NCBI GenBank assembly: GCA_041609995.1
Contig: JBFIPU010000005.1
Location: 14,012-78,011, forward strand
Source: JABDOU01 sp041609995
GTDB lineage: Bacteria; Actinomycetota; Acidimicrobiia; Spongiisociales; SHLN01
Length of the DNA stretch: 64,000 bases
Direction of reading: 5' to 3'
Position 1 is the stretch's first letter. Each line of letters starts with the position of its first letter. Positions 26,459 through 34,455 of the stretch are shown piece after piece. The notes beneath the pieces were generated by a model. That model searched no databases and was not told the origin of the DNA. It worked only from the letters and a program-made list of their open reading frames with translations. A program made the translations under genes and the position numbers.

Positions 26459-27157
26459 TCAATGCCCCTTGCTGTCACCCATCGCGGCCGGAAGTGTCTT
26501 CAGCAGGATCTCGACATCGGTGCCAAACGAGATCGACTCGACGTAGTCGATGTCGATGCTGGTTGCTTCGTGCATGGGGACATCGCCCCGGGCCGAGATC
26601 TGCCACAGACCGGTCACACCCGGTTTGATGACGTGACGTTGATGCTGCCACGGCTCATAGCGTTGGACGATCTGCACCATCTCGGGACGCGGACCAACCA
26701 GGCTCATGTCGCCCAGCAGCACATTCCACAGCTGGGGCAGCTCATCCAGGCTCCATCTCCGGAGAATGCGTCCCAGGTCGGTCAATCGCGGATCGTTCTC
26801 ATCTTTGTGTGTGACCCGCCGATCTGTGCCGACGAAATCGGGACCGCCATTTCTCCGGTCAGGCCGCATGGTGCGGAACTTGTATACGTTGAACACCCGT
26901 CCTCCCCGGCCAACCCGGGGCTGCTTGAGGATGATCGGCCTGCCGAGATCGTGGTAGACGAGAATGGCGATGATGAGACAGATGGGTGCCGTGACGAGCG
27001 TGAGCACGATTCCACCCACGAGATCGATGAGCGGCTTGACGACCTGTACGTAGACGGAGGGTGTGAAGCTGATGCCGGCGAAACGGGTGGGATCGAAGAC
27101 TTCGGTTGGAGCAGCCCGACCACCTTCCCGGTCGATGGGGGTTGCGTTCTGTGTCAT
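26459..27157 (-). CDS. Undecaprenyl-phosphate sugar phosphotransferase (priming enzyme)
   Basis: A 232-residue polyprenyl glycosylphosphotransferase core (bacterial sugar transferase family). One membrane-inserted hydrophobic hairpin (PLIDLVGGIVLTLVTAPICLI) precedes the catalytic part with KFRTM, a DELPQLWNVL motif, GDMSLVGPRPE and the C-terminal PGVTGLWQISARGD. It transfers the first sugar-1-phosphate to the lipid carrier. It lacks the four-helix N-terminal part of WbaP-like enzymes, so it is the short PglC-like form. It heads the minus-strand pair with the BY-kinase gene. Confidence 0.93.
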   Translation of the reverse strand: MTQNATPIDREGGRAAPTEVFDPTRFAGISFTPSVYVQVVKPLIDLVGGIVLTLVTAPICLIIAILVYHDLGRPIILKQPRVGRGGRVFNVYKFRTMRPDRRNGGPDFVGTDRRVTHKDENDPRLTDLGRILRRWSLDELPQLWNVLLGDMSLVGPRPEMVQIVQRYEPWQHQRHVIKPGVTGLWQISARGDVPMHEATSIDIDYVESISFGTDVEILLKTLPAAMGDSKGH

Positions 27158-27568
27158 CTGTGCGCCCGCTATTCCCTATACAACTCGGCTGCCAGAGCCG
27201 ATGCATCCCATGGCATCCCGTCCGGACCAGCTTGGAAATACCGGTCGAGATGTCCTGCCTTGCCCCGTGAACCAGTGCTTTTGGGGGTTTGGCTATCACC
27301 ACAAAGCGTAGCCAGATCGAATTTTGCCGTGGTCCGAAATGGCCTTGGTTTTCACCGGCCACGCTAAATAGGCAACGCGAGCGTCTGCCATAGGTCTTTG
27401 GGATTATTTCGACGGAAGGGGCGCCGACTGAAGGTGCCGGCGTCCTGGGTGGAACAGCCTGGAGTAGAGTCGTGCCACGCTTGGCCCGTTCGGAGGAGGT
27501 CTCTTGATAGCCCGGCGATGCGTTCAAGGGCGCCGATCATCGCCCACGAGGCGGGGCGCGGTCATCTC
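27158..27568. other. 411-base divergent intergenic region
   Basis: Lies between the sugar transferase (minus) and the ArsC-type gene (plus). It is AT-richer than its surroundings and should hold promoters for both. It contains a GGCTA / TAGCC pair able to form a stem around 27289-27311. It also contains the candidate leader reading frame at 27504-27572. No riboswitch consensus could be matched by eye. Confidence 0.5.
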
Positions 27569-27572
27569 GTGA
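27504..27572 (+). CDS. Candidate 22-residue leader peptide
   Basis: A TTG at 27504 sits 4 bases after a very strong GGAGGAGG site (27492-27499). It opens a 22-codon frame rich in Arg (MIARRCVQGRRSSPTRRGAV then IS) whose TGA overlaps the GTG of the ArsC-type gene as GTGA. The best Shine-Dalgarno in the region serves this frame and not the downstream gene directly. Translational coupling through a leader would explain it. It may also be a chance arrangement. Confidence 0.3.
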   Translation: MIARRCVQGRRSSPTRRGAVIS

Positions 27573-28033
27573 CGAACGGTGACGACCAGCCCAGCGATGT
27601 CCTGACTGTCGATGTCCTGGTGTTGTGCACCGGCAATCGATGTCGCTCCCAGATCGCCGAAGGCTGGCTGCGGAGTTTCTTCGGCGAGCGGATGGTGGTT
27701 GCCAGCGCAGGGCTGAGCCCATCGACGGTTCATCCGCTGGCGATCCAGGTGATGAACGAGGTCGGCGTCGATATCAGTGCTCAGACCTCCAAACACGTCG
27801 ACGAGCTGGCCGGTGCCGAGGTCGGCGTGGTCGTCACGGTGTGCGATTCCGCAGCTGAGTCTTGCCCGACGTTTCCGGCATCCACGAGCGTGATTCACCG
27901 GAGCTTTCCGGACCCGGACCACCCCGAGCTGGAAGTCGCCGAGCAGCTCGAGATCATGCGTCGCGCTCGTGACGAAATCGGGGCGTGGGCGAAAGCGTTC
28001 GTTGCCGAGCTTCTGGCGGGTCAGGAGACGTAG
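27569..28033 (+). CDS. ArsC-type (thioredoxin-linked) arsenate reductase / low-Mr tyrosine phosphatase fold protein
   Basis: A 154-residue protein. The phosphatase loop C-x5-R is at residues 20-26 (CTGNRCRS). A redox pair Cys92 and Cys99 (CDSAAESC) matches the Cys82/Cys89 pair of the thioredoxin-linked ArsC of plasmid pI258, and the DPD near the C-terminus is the general acid region. All catalytic cysteines of ArsC are therefore present. It stands alone on the plus strand inside a polysaccharide locus with no ars genes, where a low-Mr tyrosine phosphatase is the usual occupant. Its true substrate could be arsenate or a phosphoprotein. It is convergent with the flippase-glycosyltransferase, with stops overlapping by 13 bases. 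Confidence 0.8.
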   Translation: MTNGDDQPSDVLTVDVLVLCTGNRCRSQIAEGWLRSFFGERMVVASAGLSPSTVHPLAIQVMNEVGVDISAQTSKHVDELAGAEVGVVVTVCDSAAESCPTFPASTSVIHRSFPDPDHPELEVAEQLEIMRRARDEIGAWAKAFVAELLAGQET

Positions 28034-30567
28034 GCGACCTGCGGATCCGGGCTGCCCGATGGGGCGACCTCGAAGCCCGCGACTTCGGCGACGATCCGCT
28101 GGAGCTCGTATCGGGCGTGCTCGGGGTCGAGGTTGGGTCCGACCCGGATCGGTGGACGCTCGATGAAGTCGGTGATTGCAGCGGCCATGTCGTCGGCGAT
28201 CTGGTCGAGCGAACCGGGCTCGATCAGGGCGATGCGGGACGCATCGGGCGCCGACTCTGCGATTGTCTGGGCACCTCCATTGGACAAGACGACGACCGGT
28301 GCCCCCCGCAGCATGGTCTCCGCCAGAGCCAGCCCGCCTTCTTCTCTCACGCCGGTGAACAAGACGGCGCCGGCGGTGGCGAAGAGCTCCTGCACATCGT
28401 CATATGGGATGAATCCTCGCTGGTCCACCCGATGTTCGATCCCCAGTCGCTTGATGAGACGCTCGACCGCCTTTCGCTCGGGACCGTCGCCCACCAGGAT
28501 CAGCCGGATGTGATCCGGGGTTCGGGCCACGGCATGCAACGCGATGTGCACACCTTTGCGTGACTCGAAGTTGTTGGCGAACAGGACGAACGGTTCCCGT
28601 TTGATCGGCTTGCTTTGGCCGATTTCGGCGAACATCACGTGATTCATGATGACGGCCCGTCGCCGCACGTCGGACGGCAGGCGTCGTAGCGTCGATCGGT
28701 TTTGGACGATCGGTACCGTGGCCCGCCGCCAGGTACGGCGGGTCGTCGGAAGCAGCGAGATCACTTTCACTGCGAGTAGCTCGAACACCTCCCAGAAGAT
28801 GCCCCGGGGTCCCAATGCCGGCCACATACGGGCCGGTGTCGTGACAGCGCCTCCCACGGGTCCCCATACGGAGGGAATGGGGAGGGCGGTGGCCGCCGAT
28901 GGAATCCAATACGCCGAGTAGGTGGCGTGGTACGCGACGTCGAAGGGGGTCTCTTCATGCAATCGTCTGGCGGCTTTGCGGGCGCGCGGCACCCAGGCCA
29001 GATAGGCGATGAAGTATCCCCACAGATGTGCCCGCGCCTTGTTGTTCGGTTCGTGCGGTACCAATCGAACCCATCGCGGTTCGGGCACTTCCACGTAGGT
29101 GACCGGATTGTCCGGGTGCTCTTCTTCCCACGCCCGGATCGCCGGGATGTTGTCCGGGCTGACGAGACACGTGACCTCTGCCGATTCACCAAGCGTCTGA
29201 ACGAGACCCCAGCCGGCGGCGTGCTCAGACCCACGGGCCGGCTCACACGCATAAGCGAATGCGATCACCCGCGGGGTACCTTCCCGCAGGCGTGTCGTGG
29301 GGTCGGCGTATACCCCGATCAAATCACTCCGGTATCCACGCCACCGGATCCACTGCAGTGCCATCAGGCTGAGCGGGAATGCGAAGGCACCCGTCCACAT
29401 GGCGGATGCCCCGCCCACCAACCGGGCAAACGTTGCGCGCCACTCGACCCGGGCGAGGGTCTCCTGGCGCCCGCCGCCGATCAGCTCGGACCGGGGTGAT
29501 TCGAGCAGGCCCTGGAAGATGTTCGACAGCGATGTGACCGCCACCAGCCCGGCGACCACCCAGGCGCCATCGAGCTGGGAGATGTAGGTGAGCGGGTTGC
29601 CGGCCCACGGATGGCCCGCGACTGCAATATAGAGGACGCCGGAACCGACAATCGCGAGGGCGAAGGTCCGTGAGATGCGGCGGGCTGACCCGGTGTTGCC
29701 GGCCGAGGCAGATTCCATCGACCGGGGCGCGAGCACCGCTCTGAGGCCTTCTGCGAGCACAGCCAGCGGCCGGGCGGCCTGGCGGGCCGCCTCGGCGTAA
29801 CCCGTCACGTCGGCTGAGGTGAGCACGGAGATCGTTCCCAGAACGGCGAAATCGCCGACGGCAAACAACAATTCGTGGGTCGACAGGTGCCGGCCGGAGC
29901 CGATGAGCTCCCGCGCATCGAGCTTCTCGTTGAACGGCTCAGGATGCAGTCCCCGCGCCATGATGAGGGCCAGGGGCAGTGAGATCGCGTTGGCGACGGC
30001 CAGCGAGCCGAACGGTATCCATACCGGCGAGATGGACGTGCTCTGAATCACCAGCACTGCCACGACGATGGCGCCGAGCTGGATGCCCGACACGAGCGCC
30101 GCTCGCCACGAGGCATCCGACAGGTGCAGCACCCGCCGCACGTGGTCCTGAATCGGGGACAGGAAGGCGGCCACCACGCCGGCCAGGGCGAAGGCGACCA
30201 ACAAGCTCGTGTCAGGCTGCTCGTCTGGCCGCCAGAAGAAGTTGATCCACAAGATCGGAAGCAAGACGAGGGGTGCAGCCAAAGCCGAGGGCCCTGCTCC
30301 CAGCCTGAGAGACTGGGTCAATACCCCGGCACGTTGGCGGCGGGGGCTGGTCAGCGAGGCCACTTCGCACGGCACGAACATGAGCCATGTCGGGATGACG
30401 GTGGCGATCCGGAAGGCGCCGAAGAAGAGGGCCCAGGCGCCGGCTGCGCTCACGAAGTCCTTGCCGAGGCCGAGTGCGTAGAGGCCGATGACGAACGTGG
30501 CGAGAGATGCGAATCCCTGATCGATCAGACCAGCCGGGATGACTCTACGAGACTCCTGCGACTTCAT
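28021..30567 (-). CDS. Fused polysaccharide flippase-like membrane protein and GT4 glycosyltransferase
   Basis: An 848-residue protein in one uninterrupted frame. Residues 1-412 hold about ten to twelve hydrophobic helices in the style of Wzx/MOP-superfamily flippases. Residues 432-848 form a GT-B glycosyltransferase of family GT4: N-terminal AYACEPARGSEHAAGWG, donor-site NFESRKGVHIALHAV, LVGDGPERKAVERL, and the C-terminal E-x7-E motif (EEGGLALAE). The start is ATG 30567 (MKSQESRRV), overlapping the stop of the upstream O-antigen ligase gene (ATGA). I know these two activities as separate genes; a fusion would place sugar addition next to the flipping step. GT4 acceptor and donor are unknown. 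Confidence 0.82.
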   Translation of the reverse strand: MKSQESRRVIPAGLIDQGFASLATFVIGLYALGLGKDFVSAAGAWALFFGAFRIATVIPTWLMFVPCEVASLTSPRRQRAGVLTQSLRLGAGPSALAAPLVLLPILWINFFWRPDEQPDTSLLVAFALAGVVAAFLSPIQDHVRRVLHLSDASWRAALVSGIQLGAIVVAVLVIQSTSISPVWIPFGSLAVANAISLPLALIMARGLHPEPFNEKLDARELIGSGRHLSTHELLFAVGDFAVLGTISVLTSADVTGYAEAARQAARPLAVLAEGLRAVLAPRSMESASAGNTGSARRISRTFALAIVGSGVLYIAVAGHPWAGNPLTYISQLDGAWVVAGLVAVTSLSNIFQGLLESPRSELIGGGRQETLARVEWRATFARLVGGASAMWTGAFAFPLSLMALQWIRWRGYRSDLIGVYADPTTRLREGTPRVIAFAYACEPARGSEHAAGWGLVQTLGESAEVTCLVSPDNIPAIRAWEEEHPDNPVTYVEVPEPRWVRLVPHEPNNKARAHLWGYFIAYLAWVPRARKAARRLHEETPFDVAYHATYSAYWIPSAATALPIPSVWGPVGGAVTTPARMWPALGPRGIFWEVFELLAVKVISLLPTTRRTWRRATVPIVQNRSTLRRLPSDVRRRAVIMNHVMFAEIGQSKPIKREPFVLFANNFESRKGVHIALHAVARTPDHIRLILVGDGPERKAVERLIKRLGIEHRVDQRGFIPYDDVQELFATAGAVLFTGVREEGGLALAETMLRGAPVVVLSNGGAQTIAESAPDASRIALIEPGSLDQIADDMAAAITDFIERPPIRVGPNLDPEHARYELQRIVAEVAGFEVAPSGSPDPQVAYVS

Positions 30568-32036
30568 CGGGTGGTACCCACGTATCTGAGGGTGGGCCTG
30601 CTGGCGGTCGTGGGGGAGGACATTCCCAGATATGCGCCGATCCCGAAGATGCTCCAGAGCCAGATGCCGACCTGCGGGCCTTCGACGGTCGGATCGAAGA
30701 AGGCGTTGATGAGAATCGCCAGTGCCGCCAGGGCCAGCCACAGGGCCTGCATCGACTTCTCGTGCTCCTCGGTGTCCCGGAAGGTCGACCACACTTTGTA
30801 CATGCGACGGAACCAGGTGGACCAGAGCGCAATCCACAGTGCGGCTCCCACCAGACCCATGCGGGCCAGCACACCGAGATGTGAGTTGTGGGGGTTGCGA
30901 AGCCTGAGCTCGCGATCGATGGGCCCGCCTTCATAGCGGTACCGATCGGCCAGGTTCAGTCCGAATCCGAAACCGGAGACTGCCCGCTCGGGCTCGAGCA
31001 GGTCGTCGAGCACGTTTGTCCAGAGGACCGTCCTCCACGTGGCGGTGTTCGTCACCTCGTCGACCCCCTGTCCTTCCTCGGCAAAGCCGGTGGTGAAGAG
31101 GCTGGCGATGTTGCCGGCGAACTGCCGGGCGGACAACTCTCGCCGTTCGAGGTCGAACCTGACGTCGAGGGCAACGGCGACCAGGAAGACGACGAGCAAG
31201 CCGGAGGCCCCGACCAGCATGATCCTGCGACTCGACCGTTCCAGCACAAAGGCAATCGCCAGCACCACGGCGGCCGCGATGAGCCCACCCCGCGTCTGGG
31301 TGCCGACGGCGATCAAGAGAATGAACGCCGGGACGGAAAAGACCAGGATTCTGCGCCGGGCCGTTGCGGATGCCCGCGGCCACACGATCAGTGCCAGGAA
31401 CAGGATTGCCATCCCGCCTTGAACGGCGATGTTTCCGACCTTGTGGTAGGTGATTGCCACGTCCGAATCCGGTATTCGAATGGGCCATTCGCGATTCGCC
31501 ATCGCCAGCCGCACAAAGGCCCAGACCAACCAGACGGGGATGGCCTTCGTGTAGAGAGCGGTCAAGCGCTCCATCAGGTTCGGCCGGGTGAGCATCAGTG
31601 TCCCGACGATGAGAGCAAACAGGCCGTAATACCAGAGGGCGGCGTCCCGGACTGCATCGATTCCCCAGCGAGGGAAGCCTTGCAGCGTGAACGCCAGGCC
31701 CCAAAGCATGAAGAGCACGAGGATCTGGATGGATCGATTGCGTCGGATGAAGATCGCGAAATTCGGTGACCAGATGGCGGTGAGAAGACCGATCCCGAGC
31801 ACGGCCTCTCCGACGAAAAGGGGCGTACCGGGCACGTGGAGCCAGGCAAAGGTCCTGTCGAGGAAGAGGTACCCGCCGAGCAGGAGGATGACCGACGTGA
31901 TGAAGGGGTCGGTGATACGTTCCATCCACTTGGTCGACTCCGAAGGTCGCACGCGGAGACGTCGGAGCCGACCGCGGCTGGCCTCCGGCAGGTGCCAGGT
32001 CTGACCGGAAAAGTCCTCTTCGGCGGTGGTGGTCAT
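30564..32036 (-). CDS. O-antigen ligase / Wzy-like polymerase (copy 1)
   Basis: A 490-residue integral membrane protein with about ten to twelve helices. The large extracytoplasmic loop includes DVRFDLERRELSARQFAGNI and the ligase-like motif LRNPHNSHLGVLARMG; the H of PHNSH is the conserved catalytic-region histidine of the WaaL/Wzy family. The ATG at 32036 (MTTTAEEDF) is chosen because earlier codons look random. The C-terminus overlaps the flippase-GT fusion start. It would polymerise or attach lipid-linked repeat units on the outer face. It is a close paralogue of the next gene upstream (32069-33571). Confidence 0.85.
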   Translation of the reverse strand: MTTTAEEDFSGQTWHLPEASRGRLRRLRVRPSESTKWMERITDPFITSVILLLGGYLFLDRTFAWLHVPGTPLFVGEAVLGIGLLTAIWSPNFAIFIRRNRSIQILVLFMLWGLAFTLQGFPRWGIDAVRDAALWYYGLFALIVGTLMLTRPNLMERLTALYTKAIPVWLVWAFVRLAMANREWPIRIPDSDVAITYHKVGNIAVQGGMAILFLALIVWPRASATARRRILVFSVPAFILLIAVGTQTRGGLIAAAVVLAIAFVLERSSRRIMLVGASGLLVVFLVAVALDVRFDLERRELSARQFAGNIASLFTTGFAEEGQGVDEVTNTATWRTVLWTNVLDDLLEPERAVSGFGFGLNLADRYRYEGGPIDRELRLRNPHNSHLGVLARMGLVGAALWIALWSTWFRRMYKVWSTFRDTEEHEKSMQALWLALAALAILINAFFDPTVEGPQVGIWLWSIFGIGAYLGMSSPTTASRPTLRYVGTTR

Positions 32037-32068
32037 GGTGTTGCTATCGGCATGATCGGGGCTCCCGC

Positions 32069-33571
32069 TTAGGAGCTGCTCACGAGTCTTCGCCGGCCCT
32101 CGGCCCGTGCGAGCGTTCTGCGCCACCGTTCGCGGTGTCCCTCGAAAGCGAGCGCCGATCCGAGGCCGAAGATGAACCAGAGCCAGATAGCGACCTGAGG
32201 ACCCTCCAGGGTGGGGTCGAAGAAGGCGTTGATGAGAATGGCGATCACGCTGAGCTGGGCCCAGAGGATGATGCGTGCCTTTTGAGCCTTTTCCGACAGG
32301 AGGAGGTTCTGACGCGCCTTGGACAGCGCACGGAACCAGACAATGAACAACAGGACCCACAGCACCGCTCCCGTCACCCCCATGCGCGCCAGCACACTCA
32401 AATGCGAGTTGTGCGGGTTGCGTAGCCGGAGCTCCTCGGCGACCCGCGTATCGGCCTTGTCGTAACGCTCCGCCAGGCTTTCACCGAAACCGAATCCCGA
32501 GAGGCCCCGCTCGAAGCCGACCACGTCGGACCACACGTCTCCCCACAGCTCCAGCCTCCAGTTGGCGGTTTGGGCGTTCTCGTTGTCACTCGGCGTGACG
32601 GCGCCACCGACGTTGCCCTCTTCCCCACCGGCGACGATGGAGAAGATGTTTCCGGCGAATTGCTGTACCGATACCTCCCGCCGGTCGAGATCGAACCGGA
32701 TATCGAAGCTCACCGCCAGGATGCCGAGAATCAGGGTCACGGCCGTGGCAGCCACCATGGTCGGGCGGGTGGCCTTCGACATTCCCCACAAGAAGATGAA
32801 CGCAATGGCTCCTGCCAGCAGGCCGCCGCGGGTCTGGGTGCCGGCCACGATGAACATCAGGAGTCCGCTCATGCTGAGCACACCCCAGGCGAGCTTGTGA
32901 GATCTCTTCCTCAGGCGGGGCCAGATGAGGAGGCCGACGAAGATCAAGCCCATGGCGGCCTGGACGGCGATATTGCCGGTCTTGTGCGACGTGATCGGCA
33001 CGAACGAATCGGGTACCAATGGGAATCCTGACTCGATCTTCTGGGCCTCGTCTCCCTGCATCATCAGTCTCACCCAGCCGAAGGTGAAAAAGACCACGAG
33101 CAGCCGGGTGTAGAGGACGATCAAGCGCTCTTCCATGTCCGGCCGCGCCAGGAGGATCACGCCGCCGATGACGGCGAAGGCGGCGTAGTAGAACAGAGCG
33201 GCGTCGCGAACAGCGTCGAGTTGCGCCGACGGAAGCCCGATCGCCATGAGCAATAGGCCCCACGCCACGAACACCCCCAACGCCTGCATGGGGCGGCTGA
33301 GCTGGAACAGGCGCAGCACGTGCCGGCTCATGAGCACGATGGTGAGAACGATCACCATGACGATTTCACCCACGAAGAGCGGGGTGCCCGGCACGTGGAT
33401 CCAGGCGAACGCCCGGTCCCCCAACAGATAGCCGGCGAGGAGGAACATGATGACGTAGAACGCCATCTCGACGTCGCGTTTGCGGCTTTTTTCGCGTGCC
33501 AGGGCCGTGGCCGCCTGGCTCAGCTGATGTCCGCCCGGATCGAGGTCGATCGCTTCGGTGTCAGTCGTCAT
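32069..33571 (-). CDS. O-antigen ligase / Wzy-like polymerase (copy 2)
   Basis: A 500-residue membrane protein, collinear with copy 1 across its full length. Shared segments include WIHVPGTPLFVGE, GTQTRGGLL, FDIRFDLDRREVS, LSGFGFGESLAERY, LRNPHNSHLSVLARMG and ILINAFFDPTLEGPQ. It ends 32 bases before copy 1 starts, in the same direction. One copy may polymerise and the other ligate, or they may act on different substrates. The loop between FAGNI and the SGFGFG motif differs most. Confidence 0.85.
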   Translation of the reverse strand: MTTDTEAIDLDPGGHQLSQAATALAREKSRKRDVEMAFYVIMFLLAGYLLGDRAFAWIHVPGTPLFVGEIVMVIVLTIVLMSRHVLRLFQLSRPMQALGVFVAWGLLLMAIGLPSAQLDAVRDAALFYYAAFAVIGGVILLARPDMEERLIVLYTRLLVVFFTFGWVRLMMQGDEAQKIESGFPLVPDSFVPITSHKTGNIAVQAAMGLIFVGLLIWPRLRKRSHKLAWGVLSMSGLLMFIVAGTQTRGGLLAGAIAFIFLWGMSKATRPTMVAATAVTLILGILAVSFDIRFDLDRREVSVQQFAGNIFSIVAGGEEGNVGGAVTPSDNENAQTANWRLELWGDVWSDVVGFERGLSGFGFGESLAERYDKADTRVAEELRLRNPHNSHLSVLARMGVTGAVLWVLLFIVWFRALSKARQNLLLSEKAQKARIILWAQLSVIAILINAFFDPTLEGPQVAIWLWFIFGLGSALAFEGHRERWRRTLARAEGRRRLVSSS

Positions 33572-33679
33572 CGTGTCGCCCGTTCGAGTTTTGCGTAGAC
33601 CTGGGTTGTCGTGCCCGCCGGCGGAAAGGCGTTCTCAGTGTACCGACGCCGGGTTGACCGGATTCTCGCCATGGCACGC

Positions 33680-34453
33680 CTAGTTCGCCGAGCTCATTGT
33701 GTTTCGGATCGTGGGAGGGTTGCGCAGGATTCGAGCCACGAACCTCGGGTTGTTCTTGAGGTAGCGGCGCCACAGCCGCCGGGGCTCCTTGACCAGTCGG
33801 TAGAGCCACTCGAGCCCTCGATCCTGCATCCAACCCGGCGCCTGGGGGAGCTTGCCGGCGTGCATGTCGAAGGCCGCACCCACGCCCAGCAGACCGGCCG
33901 CCTCCAGGCGACCGCGATGTTCATCCATCCACCGCTCCTGCTTCGGGGTCGAGAGTCCTACCCAGACGAGGTCGGCGCCGGACCCGTTGATCATGTCGAC
34001 GATCTTCTGTGACTCGTGCTCTGTCAGCGACCGGAACGGGGGTGAGTATGTGCCGACGATGTTCACACCCGGAAACCGTTCGCGCAGTTGCTCCGCCAAC
34101 AGTCCGGGCACATCGGGGGCGCCCCCGTAATAGAAGTGCTTCCAACCACGTTCGACTCCCAGCCGATGGATCTCGAGCATGAGGTCCGGACCGTAAACAC
34201 GGGACATGTGGTCGGCCCCGGCTTTGTGCCCGGCCCACACCATCGGCATGCCGTCCGGGGTGGTCAAACCCGAGCGATTGTGAATCTCCTTGAGGATCGG
34301 GTCATCCTGCGATTCCATGACACCGTGCACGCCGGTCACGCAGACGTATTCCCGTTCGCCCTCTTCGATCCAGCGAGCGATTTCGGCTACCGCCATGTCC
34401 ATGTTGATGGCCGAGACGCCGACCCCCAGGACGTCGATGCGATCGATGGTCAC
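33680..34453 (-). CDS. WecG/TagA/CpsF-family glycosyltransferase
   Basis: A 257-residue GT26 enzyme that adds a sugar (often N-acetylmannosamine or a uronic acid) to a lipid-linked acceptor. Family motifs seen are VTGVHGVMESQDDP, TTPDGMPMVW, FYYGGAPDVPGLLAEQL, NIVGTYSPPF, WVGLSTPKQERWM, and GVGAAFDMHAG. The GTG at 34453 gives the normal length and lies 2 bases after the epimerase stop. The enzyme is monotopic at the membrane; a C-terminal basic segment (RRLWRRYLKNNPRF) could hold it there. Confidence 0.93.
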   Translation of the reverse strand: MTIDRIDVLGVGVSAINMDMAVAEIARWIEEGEREYVCVTGVHGVMESQDDPILKEIHNRSGLTTPDGMPMVWAGHKAGADHMSRVYGPDLMLEIHRLGVERGWKHFYYGGAPDVPGLLAEQLRERFPGVNIVGTYSPPFRSLTEHESQKIVDMINGSGADLVWVGLSTPKQERWMDEHRGRLEAAGLLGVGAAFDMHAGKLPQAPGWMQDRGLEWLYRLVKEPRRLWRRYLKNNPRFVARILRNPPTIRNTMSSAN

Positions 34454-34455
34454 GA

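Noticed and set aside
27518..27568. ATG at 27518 as start of the ArsC-type gene
   Set aside because: It is too far (about 18 bases) from the strong ribosome site and adds residues without family similarity; the GTG at 27569 is preferred, though the point is not settled.
27158..27568. c-di-GMP riboswitch ahead of the polysaccharide genes
   Set aside because: The conserved riboswitch core and tetraloop receptor could not be matched by eye; only a short GGCTA/TAGCC stem was seen.
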